Origin: Icerya purchasi
Taxonomy: Eukaryota > Arthropoda > Insecta > Hemiptera > Monophlebidae
DNA length: 64,000 nucleotides
NCBI GenBank assembly: GCA_039619475.1
Contig: CM077115.1
Location: forward strand, 594,791,643-594,855,642
Reading direction: 5' to 3'
Shown here piece after piece: positions 23,237 through 33,419 of this stretch; position 1 is the stretch's first letter; the number at the start of each line of letters is the position of its first letter. Position numbers and translations under genes: made by a program. The notes beneath the pieces were generated by a model that saw only the letters and a list, made by a program, of their open reading frames with translations, searched no databases and was not told the origin of the DNA.

Positions 23237-23867
23237 AACTAACCACTCGCTAAACTTAAAATATGCCTTAACTGTGAACGCGCGATGTACATGCAGCCGG
23301 CATCACTACTACTAAAAAAATACGAAAGGCTCTCCTACAACATTGATTTCGTTTCTTTATCTTTTTTTTGCGTCTATTACGATTCTTTAAAATATATCCG
23401 TTTATGCGACGATCCTTCTACAATACCATTCGACGTATACCTTTAATTAATTTCCCAAAATTCAAATCCGCTACGTAGCAACGGAACTTTAAGGAGTACA
23501 AAATGGTTTTAAAGAATAAAACGAAAAAAGAAAAAAAAAACAGAAGTATTTCACGTTTGATTGAATAAATGTGGAAGTACTTTTTCGTTTTTTTTCTTTT
23601 TGTAGTTTATTTTATTCAGATTTTTTTTTGTTTTTCCCAAGTTACATTCGTATTATACCTTCAAAATACGAGCAACTGTATTCACAACTCGCTCAAATCC
23701 GGAAAAATTTTGCAGCTTAACTAACTCGTTTCACTGTGATAATTAAATTTCCACGACATATAAGAACATACATGTAACCGAAACAAAACAATATGTGTAT
23801 CATGTACGTACATAACATATATACATAGAACATTAATTTATTTAAATATTTCTATAATGGTAATTCG
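23237..23867. other. Unassigned AT-rich DNA
   Basis: A/T runs and short tandem TA/CA words; nothing recognisable as a gene or transposon terminus. Confidence 0.35.
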
Positions 23868-23960
23868 ATGGTGCGGGCGCTAGACTAATAATCCAGTGGA
23901 CGCCGATTCCGCAACGCGCCGAAAAAGTAAAGGTTAAATAAAGTTTAAAAAATAATTCAA
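23868..23960 (+). repeat. Possible tRNA-derived SINE remnant
   Basis: GCGCTAGACTAATAATCCAG resembles the D-arm/anticodon-arm part of a tRNA. It is followed by a T-arm-like but decayed CGATTCCGCAACGCGCCG and a tail rich in A with AATAAAG. The usual GGTTCGANTCC box is damaged and a 5' half with a clean A box is not evident. I regard it as a tRNA-derived scrap, not a gene. Confidence 0.3.
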
Positions 23961-24249
23961 CGATTGGTTAGTGGATGTTATAATTTCAGAACGGAAAAAA
24001 AAGTATACAACCCTGTTTCCTTTTACGTTAAATGCATTTGTTCGGGAAATTCCTAAGATAGCCGTGTAAATTAGTATGTAATTTTTTTTTTTTTTTTGTA
24101 TTATGGTCCGATGGAACTTAAGGTTTAAAAGATGTAACCCCCGGGTTATTTTTCTTTAAAAAGTTCGGATTTGACCTTATCCTGTCGGGTGAGTTTGATA
24201 GAACCGTATTTGCGCTAGATATTTACTTCGAGTAGCCCGTAGTTTATTG

Positions 24250-26250
24250 CATTTAAGGAAGAGGTATTGAACAGAGAGGTACATCTTAGTTCTACACCGA
24301 GGAAAAGGAGGTTAATCAATATCGTTTAAGACACAGTTTTGTGACAGCCCCGTATTATGTCTCAGTCGAAGACGACTTAACAAAAAAGTAGCCAGACCGC
24401 CCGTCATCTCCAAAAAAGGCTACCATGGATCGATGGACTCTTTGATCATGTGTAGAACAGAAGGCGTAGAAATAGTCCTGACATCATTGCTGTTTAATAT
24501 AGGACAATAAAACACTCGGCACTTGTAGTGGATCTGGTGGTAAAGATGGGTTAAGGCACAGTATAACAGAGTGGGCTACAGAGTTAGTCTTCTTTCATTA
24601 CCTATAATGTGCGAGTGATTCGATATCCGCGAATATGAAGTGGCATAAGAAGTTGATTAAATACGCATTATGAAAGAAAGGTTTTTGTTCTTTAATAAGA
24701 TATTATCTTGGTTCCCTGTAGCATTTACGACTGCTAGTGAATCTGTTATTACAAGTATATTCTGATTGTTTGTGAAGGGCTTTTGGCTCTTTCAGTTATT
24801 CATTTCATCTATCCCCGTGTCTCTTTGCGATTGCTTCTAAAGAGTATATTTTTGGGTACGTAATGTGATACATATCATGTGACTCTTGAAATAATGAAAA
24901 ATATCGGTTACAAACATTTTTTGTTCCATGTTTTACTTTTCTAGGAAACTGTACGTTAGCAGGTATAGGCGCAGATTATAGACCTTAGAACGGTGATCGT
25001 TGTGGAAAGAAGTATTAGGCAAAATATTATGAAAGTTTTGTAAGAACTTATCTGAGGAAATAGTAATGATACATCGAAATCGGCAAAATTTTAATGGAAA
25101 TACACCAGTTAAGACAGAATAATGAGCAGAGGTGGTTTTTCGTAAAACAGAATATTCCGTCTAGTTTTTGTAGGACATAATGAGAAGCAGCAGAATATGA
25201 ACCTTGCGGCCGTAATTAATTCTATCAAGGATAAAGGATTTTTAGACGTTAACTAGTAATTTTGGATATGAAGTCTAGCGTTAGAAAAGTATTTCATAAT
25301 AGTAAGGCACTTAAGGCAAAAGACTTTTAGGAGGACACATGATGGCTACAGGTTAATTTCCCGCCAAAACACATGTCTGGAATCTAATGTATATATTTTT
25401 TAAATATTACAGAACCGTTATCGGATTTTATAGACTTATATCGCTTCAAAGCATGTTTTCTGTTTCGGATCGCTTGGCATATTTCATCACACCATTGTGC
25501 TACGTTGGAGGTGCTTTGCGAAGATGTGTTAGATATTGATACTTCATCTGCTTTTTTATAGATTACTTGGAGAAACATCTTCAGGTTCTCCTCGATAGAT
25601 GGGCTACGTGAGATGTAGACTGTCTCTGCAACTTCTAATTTGCTCTGAGGAATTGGAATTATTGAAGTGGGAGAATATTTGGAACAAGACGTTTTAGTGA
25701 TAGAGGGAATAATAATAATGGGGAAATGATCGCTGGAACGAAGGTCTTCCACTACATAAGACGAAAATGTAGGAAGAGAATTGGTGTGAAACAGAAGGCG
25801 AGGCCAATAGTAAAAAGGGAGCTGGACGTAAAATTAAAGTGAGTAAAGGATTTAGGGTATTTTAGAGGAATCAGGTCAAAATTTCTATTTAATATTAGGT
25901 TTGTTACTAAAGATCGGTAGTTTATGCCCCCCTTCCCTTTAAGAGAAGCGGGGGCATTAAAATCTCCTAAGAGGAGATAGTAGTGGGCGTGATAATTGCA
26001 ATATAAACGAATTAAACAGAGGGACACAATGGTACCGCTGTTAGAGAAAGATAATAATTGTATATTGGCAGTGTCATGTTAAGCAAGGAGGGAGAAAACG
26101 AGAATATGGGACACGTTTGTAGGAAGGAAATCACTGGTGCAGACTGCGTCGAAATTCAAACATGAACCAGTACTTCGCAGCAGGCACGGCCACCTTCAGT
26201 ATAGCTCTTACGGAATGTTTTCGACAGTTAGGAACAATAGCGGGATGTGC
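24250..26250 (-). pseudogene. Decayed I-like LINE ORF2, interrupted by a hAT element
   Basis: On the minus strand the APE endonuclease reads LLLGDFNAP, a SFTHFNFTSSSLFTI block, and DLRSSDHFPIII (26027-25700). A linker with QWCDEICQAIRNRKHALKRY follows (25490-25420). RT is mostly deleted; a scrap of the C-terminal RT region may remain around 25050-25310. RNase H is recognisable near 24790-24690 as NILVITDSLAVVNATGNQDN, and a SRLRLRHNTGLSQ-like tail lies near 24370. Several frameshifts and stops are present. The endonuclease is cut at its 5' side by the hAT insertion at 26259. Sequence beyond 27392 should hold the missing N-terminus, but I could not read it convincingly. Confidence 0.65.
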
Positions 26251-26258
26251 GTATATAT
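26251..26258 (+). repeat. Left 8 bp TSD of the hAT element
   Basis: GTATATAT here is repeated exactly at 27385-27392. Eight bases is the characteristic hAT duplication length. Confidence 0.85.
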
Positions 26259-27384
26259 TAGAGATGTGTAGTTCGCGAACGAACTATTAAAGGAACGATT
26301 CTTTTGAAGGAACTATAAGAACTAGTTCTCGACAACGGAACTAAACAGTTCCGGTGGAACTAAACTTATTTAATTGGTGTAGGAACGGTTAAACGGCATA
26401 CGCGGTAGAATCAGATATAGGTACACGCACTTCGCACATACACAACTTATTCATACTGTCTGTCCTCAGAGTGACCTCTGACCATCGAAAACAAAACCAT
26501 ATTTTTTTGATAATTGTATTAGCGCATTCTACTCTTCCGATACTTTACTACCATTGTTATTTACTCACGCACATCACTTACTATTTTTCAATTCATATCA
26601 TGTGCTGTTAGTGTTAGAAGATACTAAATAGGTCCGAAGGAACTAAACTGTATTTATCGTTCTCGTTCACTCATTTTATCTGACCGACCGAACTATTCGG
26701 TCGGGACGATTGCACAACCTAAGGTCTTTCGATCCAAAGCAGCGTGATTATAATGAATTAATGAGTGTAGTCATTGCGTACCGCAACTATGAAGCAAACG
26801 GATCTCTATCCCATTCATTACAATTTACAGTTAGTAAAACGTTATACGATTTTAAAACTATATAACTAAAATAATGAAATTGATTTATAAAAATATATAT
26901 AATCTAAGATAAACAGAAAAATAAACTTATATGGGCATACAAAATATTATGTGAAGATATGCGTTAAAAGAAAACTACAAATTATGATTTGAGAAGAGAA
27001 TTTCTTTAATTTTCTTCGATTAGTTTTCGCCGTTTGTAGCGCTAATCATGTATTTGCAGGCTAACGAATCTCTTTATCTCTATATCTGTTATTACCGCGT
27101 AATTCGATCATCACTTTCATTTGTTTCTTTTTTTTTTTTTTTTTGTAAAATAAATGCGAAATCGAAGCAGAACGTTTTTAGTTTATTTATCATCCGGAAA
27201 AGGGATTGATCAGTGCCCGCGTATTCATCTGGGACCACTACACAACTTTGAAAATTTCGTTCACGAACCACTCACACTACATTTACTTGTCTAGTTCCAG
27301 AATCTAGTTCCTAGTACTAGTTCCCTTTGAAGAACTAGACCGAAAGAACTAGTTCCTCAAAAATAACTATATTGCCCATCACTG
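26259..27384. mobile_element. Non-autonomous hAT element (1126 bp)
   Basis: Bounded by the 8 bp direct repeat GTATATAT. The left end reads TAGAGATGTG and the right end, reverse-complemented, CAGTGATGGG: short imperfect inverted repeats of the hAT type with the conserved A2, G5 and related positions. Many copies of a GGAACTA/GAACTAGTTC motif sit in the first ~140 and last ~120 bases. Subterminal motif arrays like this bind hAT transposases. No transposase frame survives, so it would need an enzyme from elsewhere. A perfect 9 bp hairpin with a 3-base loop (CCGACCGAA/TTCGGTCGG) lies at 26684-26704. The element splits the LINE on its left. Confidence 0.85.
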
Positions 27385-27392
27385 GTATATAT
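27385..27392 (+). repeat. Right 8 bp TSD of the hAT element
   Basis: Exact copy of GTATATAT at 26251-26258, immediately after CATCACTG at the element's end. Confidence 0.85.
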
Positions 27393-28786
27393 CATGTTTC
27401 TTATGATTGCAGGGCTGAAATCTCATTACAGAAGCCTATGCCATTTCACTGTATGATAAGTTGTCTTCATATTTTTCTCGTTGACGCCATTGCTACGATT
27501 TAATCAGTCTTACTGATCCGCTGTGGTTGTCTATGTGCAAATCCGCATTCAGTTATGCGAGATGAATTCATTCTTCGATGCAGATTCCGACCACAAAGTT
27601 TTTAGTATTTTAGTATCTTAATAATGAATGTGCAGCAGGTTTTAACATTTCAATGACCTACATATGTATATATATATATATTTATATATCGCTTGACTTG
27701 CGATAAAATATGTCAAAGGCTGTCTACATCTAGAGTAAACCTTGGGCGTAGAAATAATGTGTCGTACAAAGTTCTAGGAATTAAATTTTGTTTGTTACCT
27801 TAAAAGGGCTATTTCGTTCTCACTGTTATTTCATTAATTTCGTTTTGCCTCGCTTGTTGGTGGTTGAGGATTTAGTATTTTTTCCGCTGCCAATCCGAGA
27901 ACTCATTGTTGGAACCCTGCGCCATTCCACCTCGATTATATTTTTATGTTTAGTTGTTACCTGGATTATACTTGTTTTAAAGCTGATGTCTTACTCGAAG
28001 CTTCGGATGTAAGAAGCTGTTATGAAAAAGGGTGATTTGTTCATTATTTAGTTACGGTATGTTTTTAGGGTTCATGAAGTGCGGGTTATTTTAACTAGGC
28101 ATAAACATATTTTTGCGTTTTGGGCGGAGAGGTATCATCATTCTACCGGTTCATTCTTTGCCTTATTTCAATCGCCGATTACAGAAAGTAATTTGTCTTG
28201 TCATGGTTGGATCGTCATTCTGGGAGAGATTTTTCGGTCTTGCGAAATGAGGTTATCCTATGCTGCAACTGTATTCGGACAAAAGTTCTCCGCGGAGACC
28301 AGTAGTCTACGCCAACTAAGAATATGGTCAAGTTTAAAATCCGGGGGAGATTTACACGAAGCATTGCTCTGCAGAGACAGAAGAATTTGATAGCGCCGCG
28401 ATGGCGCGTTTATTTCTGCGTTCAATTTAATTCCCATATATATTTTATCGATTTTCGTTCCAACATAATTCCCGCTAATAAACTAAACCGCCAAATATAC
28501 CAAGCTGTGCTAGTAAAAATCCACGCGACAAGCCACCGGTTTTCGTAATGCCGACACATCTTCAATTGTTCAAGACTCCAGTTTAAAGTTACTCTTTCAA
28601 TAAGACTGTACAGGTAAGGCAAGCTCGAGCACTAATAATACATATCTACCACCTGCGAAAGTCGATTAGATTACTGCGCTCTATAGACCCGCTAGAAGTT
28701 TTCGAATAATCAATTATAATTCTAATTTAACATTCAAACAGCAAATCGATAGTCGATTATTTGTCCTATTTAGCTAGCGCGCCCAC
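27393..28786. other. Unassigned DNA between the hAT and LTR elements
   Basis: Should contain the 5' part of the LINE broken by the hAT, but minus-strand translation is too degraded to assign. A short TA tract lies near 27664-27690. The open frames at 27788-28548 have no recognisable family. Confidence 0.3.
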
Positions 28787-28790
28787 GGAT
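28787..28790 (+). repeat. Left TSD (GGAT) of the LTR element
   Basis: GGAT precedes the left LTR and is repeated at 33328-33331 after the right LTR. A 4-base duplication fits integrase-mediated insertion; four bases alone is weak, but it agrees with the TG/CA boundaries. Confidence 0.7.
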
Positions 28791-28878
28791 TGTAGCGAGA
28801 CAGATGCTCGTCACATGAGTTTTAAAAATTTTAATAATTTTTTATTATGAAAATAAAAATTTGATTATATATATATAA

Positions 28879-28937
<59 letters not shown>

Positions 28938-29505
28938 AAATAATAATGTTAATAAATAAAAAATAAATATATATATATATATATATAAAAATAATTAGTC
29001 TATGCCAATCACATGATCATCATTGTTTCCTTTGAGACAATGATGATCGAAAATGTGGTTGGAGAAATAGAAAAAAATAGAGATTTTCAAAAAAACGTTG
29101 AACGGAGAAGTTGTTAAAATATGAATTGTGCTAAATTTAATAATATTTTGGTTTTTGTAGAAGTTATGAAAATTATGTGTAATTAAAACACATAAAGTGT
29201 GGTTGGATGTACCGAGGATGTTTCGAAGGAATTTAAAATTTAATTAATGACGGGCAGGGCAAAACATAATATATTAATATGATGAGGTAATCATAAATAT
29301 TATATAAAATAGAAAATACATTTTCATTAATTTTATTATATTTCTTTTATTTATTCATTTATGTTAGTTTAGTCATTGTTTTAATTAATCGTTCGGCAAC
29401 GAATGTGTGCCGGATGTCAAATTATGTTATGTATAAGTGTTATAAAAACTTAATTTGGTAGCAGAGCGTGATAATAAAAAAATTTTAAAGCACATATACA
29501 TTACA
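28791..29505 (+). repeat. Left LTR (715 bp)
   Basis: Begins TGTAGCGAGACAGATGCTCG and ends ATATACATTACA. From the AGTCTATGCCAATC block onward it is almost identical to the right LTR. The 5' third contains AAT-trinucleotide and AT microsatellites that account for the length difference. A perfect 12 bp hairpin lies at 29015-29048, and a TATAAAA-like box lies about 65 bases before the end. The PBS-like word TGGTAGCAGAGCGTG also occurs inside it at 29456-29470. Confidence 0.93.
29015..29048. promoter_or_regulatory. Perfect 12 bp hairpin in the left LTR
   Basis: GATCATCATTGT, a 10-base loop, then ACAATGATGATC. The same 34 bases occur in the right LTR. A perfect stem kept in both LTRs may have a role in transcription, packaging or 3'-end formation; the function is inferred only. 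Confidence 0.6.
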
Positions 29506-29510
29506 TAAAA

Positions 29511-29526
29511 TGGTAGCAGAGCGTGG
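29511..29526 (+). promoter_or_regulatory. Primer-binding site (initiator-tRNA-Met-like)
   Basis: TGGTAGCAGAG begins five bases (TAAAA) after the left LTR. It matches the complement of the 3' end of animal initiator tRNA-Met for about 11 bases, then diverges (CGTGG). Position and sequence suit minus-strand priming. Confidence 0.75.
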
Positions 29527-30305
29527 TTACGATCATAAACATCTACGGACATATAAATACGAAAAAATATAAATATATAAATGTTATTTAAATGATTAAC
29601 GATGTAAATACAATTCAATTGGATAATTTTATTTTTTTAAATTAAAATTTTACGAAACTTAATTACCGATCTATACGCGACTTGATGCCGTGCGCTTAAT
29701 TTTTTAAAATTAATTTCTATATTTTCATTTTTTTTAAATTCTATTATTAATTACACGATGATGTCGTATCATATTTTTGTCTTATATAAAAAAGAATTTG
29801 ATCTTAATATGGTGTAATGTGTTACACCCAACAATTTAAAACGCCTATGTGGTTATGTTTTCTGGCGTTAATTGTTATTAAGGCAACAATAACAAATATT
29901 TAAAAACGTTTTATGTTTTTTGTTGCTTTTAATAATTTTTGATATTTATAAAATATCATTCGATCAATCTGTTTTATAAAAGTCTTTTGTTTTAGGCGTA
30001 ATTTTCATTCACATTGTAAAATTAAATTATATTATATGTTACATAAACGATAACATCTAAACAAACTTAATTCGTTGTAATATAGTGTTTATAATTTTAA
30101 TACATTAATCAAATATTTAAAATTTAAATACCGAAATTGATTATAAGTATTAATGATATGATATTGGAATTATTTCGACATTTGAAAATGTAAAATATAC
30201 ATTGTTAACAAAAAGAACATCGATGTTAAACGGCATTTGATTTTTATAGATTTTAGCGTAAACGTAATTATTAAATAGATCTAGTATTATAAATCATATA
30301 TGTAA

Positions 30306-30341
<36 letters not shown>

Positions 30342-30969
30342 CAATAAAGATTACGTTAGTTCATTTTCCTCCGTCTAGTTCTTTACACTAGTTCGTCCGG
30401 TGAACTTATACTTTAATTCGAAATGTAAATTTTTTAAAATTATTTATTGAAGAATGTTTGATAACATCAGTTAATTATTTAAATTAAATTTTTTTTTATT
30501 AATTTGTACGACAACTTACATTAAATCATATGAAACTGAAAATACTCACATAAAGGGAACTAACATGATGAACTATAAATTCTTTGTTTCTATTTGTGTT
30601 TATTGATCAATTTAAAAAAACAACTAAAGTGTCTAGCATATAAATTAGATATAGTTTAAGTATTAATACACAAATCGAAACTATATTAATACAATTGTAA
30701 ATAAAATTATATTAGCGGATTTATTTAAAAGAAATATAAAATCATTTTTTTTGTGTCAACAATATTAGAATTAAAAATTTACATGTACATTTTGGAATCC
30801 TTTTAAAATAATGGCAACGTTACAATATATGGAGAGTCTTATCGCAAGTTTTTTTTTATTTTAGTATGTTTTAATTTTGTTTTTTTTTTTATTTTTATAT
30901 ATGATATAAAAACAATATGCACAAAAGAACATTTAATATGCTCTCCTTATATACATGTATGCATTATAG

Positions 30970-31013
<44 letters not shown>

Positions 31014-31253
31014 TTATTCTAAATGTTATAATTTACTATAATTTGTGTTTTGCCTTGCCAGTCATGGGTAATTGTCCTATATTTTGAAAATTATCCATAT
31101 GGGGAGGGAAAATCCCCTTATTTGAAGATTTTTATTTATTTTTTTTTCTGAAATTTTTATTCCTTGGAATATCCAACATACATCCAACTACACTCCTCAA
31201 TAAAAGTAATATAAAATTTAATTAATGCATTAATAGTAAAAAATTTGTCAATC
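29527..31253 (+). repeat. Non-coding AT-rich leader of the LTR element
   Basis: About 1.7 kb of AT-rich DNA between PBS and ORF, with TA microsatellites at about 30309-30339 and 30970-31010. No frame resembles gag, protease, RT or integrase on either strand, even allowing for frameshifts, so this looks like replaced or never-coding sequence rather than a decayed pol. Confidence 0.6.
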
Positions 31254-32405
31254 ATGGAAACACGGATGACCATGAGTAAAAAACCGAAGGAGTCGGATTC
31301 AAAAGATGTTGACGAGAGACGAAACGAAATGCAAGAATTAAAAGAGATGGTTCGAAACCTCACTGAGCAAGCTTTACAACTTACTATGATATTAATGGAA
31401 CGGGAAAAAGAAAAAAGACCAAAGGGTCAAGAAGTAACAAAGAAAGTGGGGTTATGTACAGCCGGGACCACTGGCCCCAGACAGAAAATGGATTCAAAAG
31501 GCAGTTTAATTGGAAAGGATCCGATTGTAACAGCATTTACTTCCTCAGACCAGGGTGATATATCACATAATATTGCTGAGCCTCAATGCGAAATGTCCAG
31601 TAAACCATGTGACATATATACGAGCAAATGTGTCGAACAGGAACTTTGCATATCACCTGGTCCTGGAAAGAATATGTTAGAAAGCACTCCAATTATAGGC
31701 GAAGAATTGGAGAAAAATGCAAAGGAACTTTGGAAATCGGACGATTCTGTAGAAGTGAAGAATAACGTTTTGTCTGTTGATCAGTTCATGCATATTACTT
31801 CAACAAAAGCTGAATATGCCGATCCAGTGACCAAAAAGAAATCAACTGTTTACGATTGTTTTCCAGCAATGGATCATAGCCCTGCAGCAGGAATCACAGA
31901 TGGGCCTCGCCCATTTTCCTTCATGCATAATAATCCACTCTGGAACGTGCTTACTAACACCTTGCCTACACCATCAGTTGAACAAATATCGTGCCACAGA
32001 ATCAAACCGATCTTATTGACAACTAGTGAGATGAAAGTTCTGTTTCAATGGCAACTAACGATCGTTCCTACTCCACTAGCTAGAATTGGACCGAATGATA
32101 TAGCCTGCATGCCGGGTGGATTTACCACAATGTCCAGACGACGACCAAGGTACATGATAAAGCGTCGGTTGGTCACAAAAAAGGAAAGGGGCGTCATCAT
32201 AGCTGGTTTGTGCAATATGTACACTGATTACATCACTATGCCCCAAGAATACTCTGTGCCAAGATATGAATTAGCATCAATGATTCACAACCTACATATG
32301 CTTACACTGTACCTCAACAGTAATCCACAGTACCAGTTGCAAATGTACAGATCCTACTGGCCTGCACTAAGAAGACTAGATGAGTGGAAAAACAGGTTTC
32401 GTTAG
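31254..32405 (+). CDS. Unknown 383-residue protein carried by the LTR element
   Basis: I do not recognise this protein. I chose the ATG at 31254 (atcATGg, a good eukaryotic context); three codons upstream are open but lack an ATG. Residues 19-56 (DERRNEMQELKEMVRNL onward) look like a charged coiled coil. About 57-180 is hydrophilic and probably disordered. The C-terminal half looks folded, with conserved-looking patches such as PRPFSFMHNNPLW, HRIKPILLTTSEM and IACMPGGFTTMS. A basic stretch RRRPRYMIKRRL is followed by YWPALRRLDEWKNRFR at the end. No signal peptide, membrane span, zinc knuckle, protease or polymerase motif is seen. The frame is open for its whole length and richer in G+C than its surroundings, which suggests selection or recent capture. 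The stop lies 230 bases before the 3' LTR. It could be a divergent Gag, an accessory protein or a captured host gene. Confidence 0.75.
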   Translation: METRMTMSKKPKESDSKDVDERRNEMQELKEMVRNLTEQALQLTMILMEREKEKRPKGQEVTKKVGLCTAGTTGPRQKMDSKGSLIGKDPIVTAFTSSDQGDISHNIAEPQCEMSSKPCDIYTSKCVEQELCISPGPGKNMLESTPIIGEELEKNAKELWKSDDSVEVKNNVLSVDQFMHITSTKAEYADPVTKKKSTVYDCFPAMDHSPAAGITDGPRPFSFMHNNPLWNVLTNTLPTPSVEQISCHRIKPILLTTSEMKVLFQWQLTIVPTPLARIGPNDIACMPGGFTTMSRRRPRYMIKRRLVTKKERGVIIAGLCNMYTDYITMPQEYSVPRYELASMIHNLHMLTLYLNSNPQYQLQMYRSYWPALRRLDEWKNRFR

Positions 32406-32583
32406 AAATTAAATTTAATAATAATAATTATAACATCATATTTTTAATTGTAATATATTTGACTGTAGATATAATTTTAGGCGGACTTCATGTATTAACA
32501 GGGTATTCAAATATTTTATATGAATGTAAAATATAATTGTAAAATATTTTATGTGGCCCATAGCACGCTATTAATTAAGTAGT

Positions 32584-32625
32584 CTTGGATCATGCCCAAA
32601 TTAAAATTGTAAGGCATGATCCAAG
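32584..32625 (+). promoter_or_regulatory. Perfect 13 bp hairpin upstream of the polypurine tract
   Basis: CTTGGATCATGCC, a 16-base loop, then GGCATGATCCAAG. The 3' arm overlaps the first bases of the polypurine tract. In the RNA this stem would sit immediately before the plus-strand primer site. A role in RNA export, packaging or RNase H cleavage is only an inference. Confidence 0.65.
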
Positions 32626-32635
32626 GGGAGGGGGA
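32623..32635 (+). promoter_or_regulatory. Polypurine tract
   Basis: AAGGGGAGGGGGA directly abuts the TG of the right LTR. This is the expected plus-strand primer of an LTR retroelement and confirms the element's orientation. Confidence 0.9.
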
Positions 32636-33327
32636 TGTAGCGAGACAGATGCTCGCCACATGAGTTTTGAAAATTGTAATAATTTTTTATTATGAATATA
32701 AAAATTTGATTATACATATATAAAATAATAATAATAATAACAATAAATAAAAAATAAAAAATAATAATAATATTAATAAATAAAAAATAAATATATATAT
32801 ATATATATATAAATAATTAGTCTATGCCAATCACATGATCATCATTGTTTCCTTTGAGACAATGATGATCGAAAATGTGGTTGGAGAAATAGAAAAAAAT
32901 AGAGATTTTCAAAAAAACGTTGAACGGAGAAGTTGTTAAAATATGAATTGTGCTAAATTTAATAATATTTTGGTTTTTGTAGAAGTTATGAAAATTATGT
33001 GTAATTAAAACACATAAAGTGTGGTTGGATGTACCGAGGATGTTTCGAAGGAATTTAAAATTTAATTAATGACGGGCAGGGCAAAACATAATATATTAAT
33101 ATGATGAGGTAATCATAAATATTATATAAAATAGAAAATACGTTTTCATTAATTTTATTATATTTCTTTTATTTATTCATTTATGTTAGTTTAGTCATTG
33201 TTTTAATTAATCGTTCGGCAACGAATGTGTGCCGGATGTCAAATTATGTTATGTATAAGTGTTATAAAAACTTAATTTGGTAGCAGAGCGTGATAATAAA
33301 AAAATTTTAAAGCACATATACATTACA
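32636..33327 (+). repeat. Right LTR (692 bp)
   Basis: Starts TGTAGCGAGACAGATGCTCG and ends ATATACATTACA. It differs from the left LTR by a few point changes (for example CGCCACA for CGTCACA) and shorter microsatellites. It carries the same hairpin (32837-32870) and the internal PBS-like word at 33278-33292. Confidence 0.93.
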
Positions 33328-33331
33328 GGAT
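33328..33331 (+). repeat. Right TSD (GGAT) of the LTR element
   Basis: Matches GGAT at 28787-28790, directly after the CA end of the right LTR. Confidence 0.7.
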
Positions 33332-33419
33332 TTTATAATGTTACAAATAGTAAAAGTTTTAGCGTGCCTACCGACACCTCTTTTTTTTCTTTTTCTTTAG
33401 ACAAATTAAAAACAGAAAT

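Larger units (their letters stand above)
28791..33327 (+). mobile_element. LTR retrotransposon lacking gag-pol, with one unknown ORF
   Basis: A 4.5 kb element with every structural hallmark of an LTR retrotransposon: TG..CA LTRs (28791-29505 and 32636-33327), a PBS five bases after the left LTR, a purine tract touching the right LTR, and a GGAT duplication. The LTRs differ by only a few substitutions plus microsatellite length, so insertion is fairly recent. The internal ~3.1 kb contains no protease, RT, RNase H or integrase and no zinc knuckle. The first 1.7 kb is AT-rich and non-coding. The only ORF (31254-32405) lies at the 3' side, where envelope or accessory genes normally sit. This fits a LARD-type non-autonomous element mobilised in trans, but with a non-gag/pol cargo ORF. 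Confidence 0.9.

Noticed and set aside
29506..31253. Decayed gag-pol in the LTR element's leader
   Set aside because: No RT, protease, integrase or zinc-knuckle motif is visible in any frame; the sequence is microsatellite-rich and non-coding.
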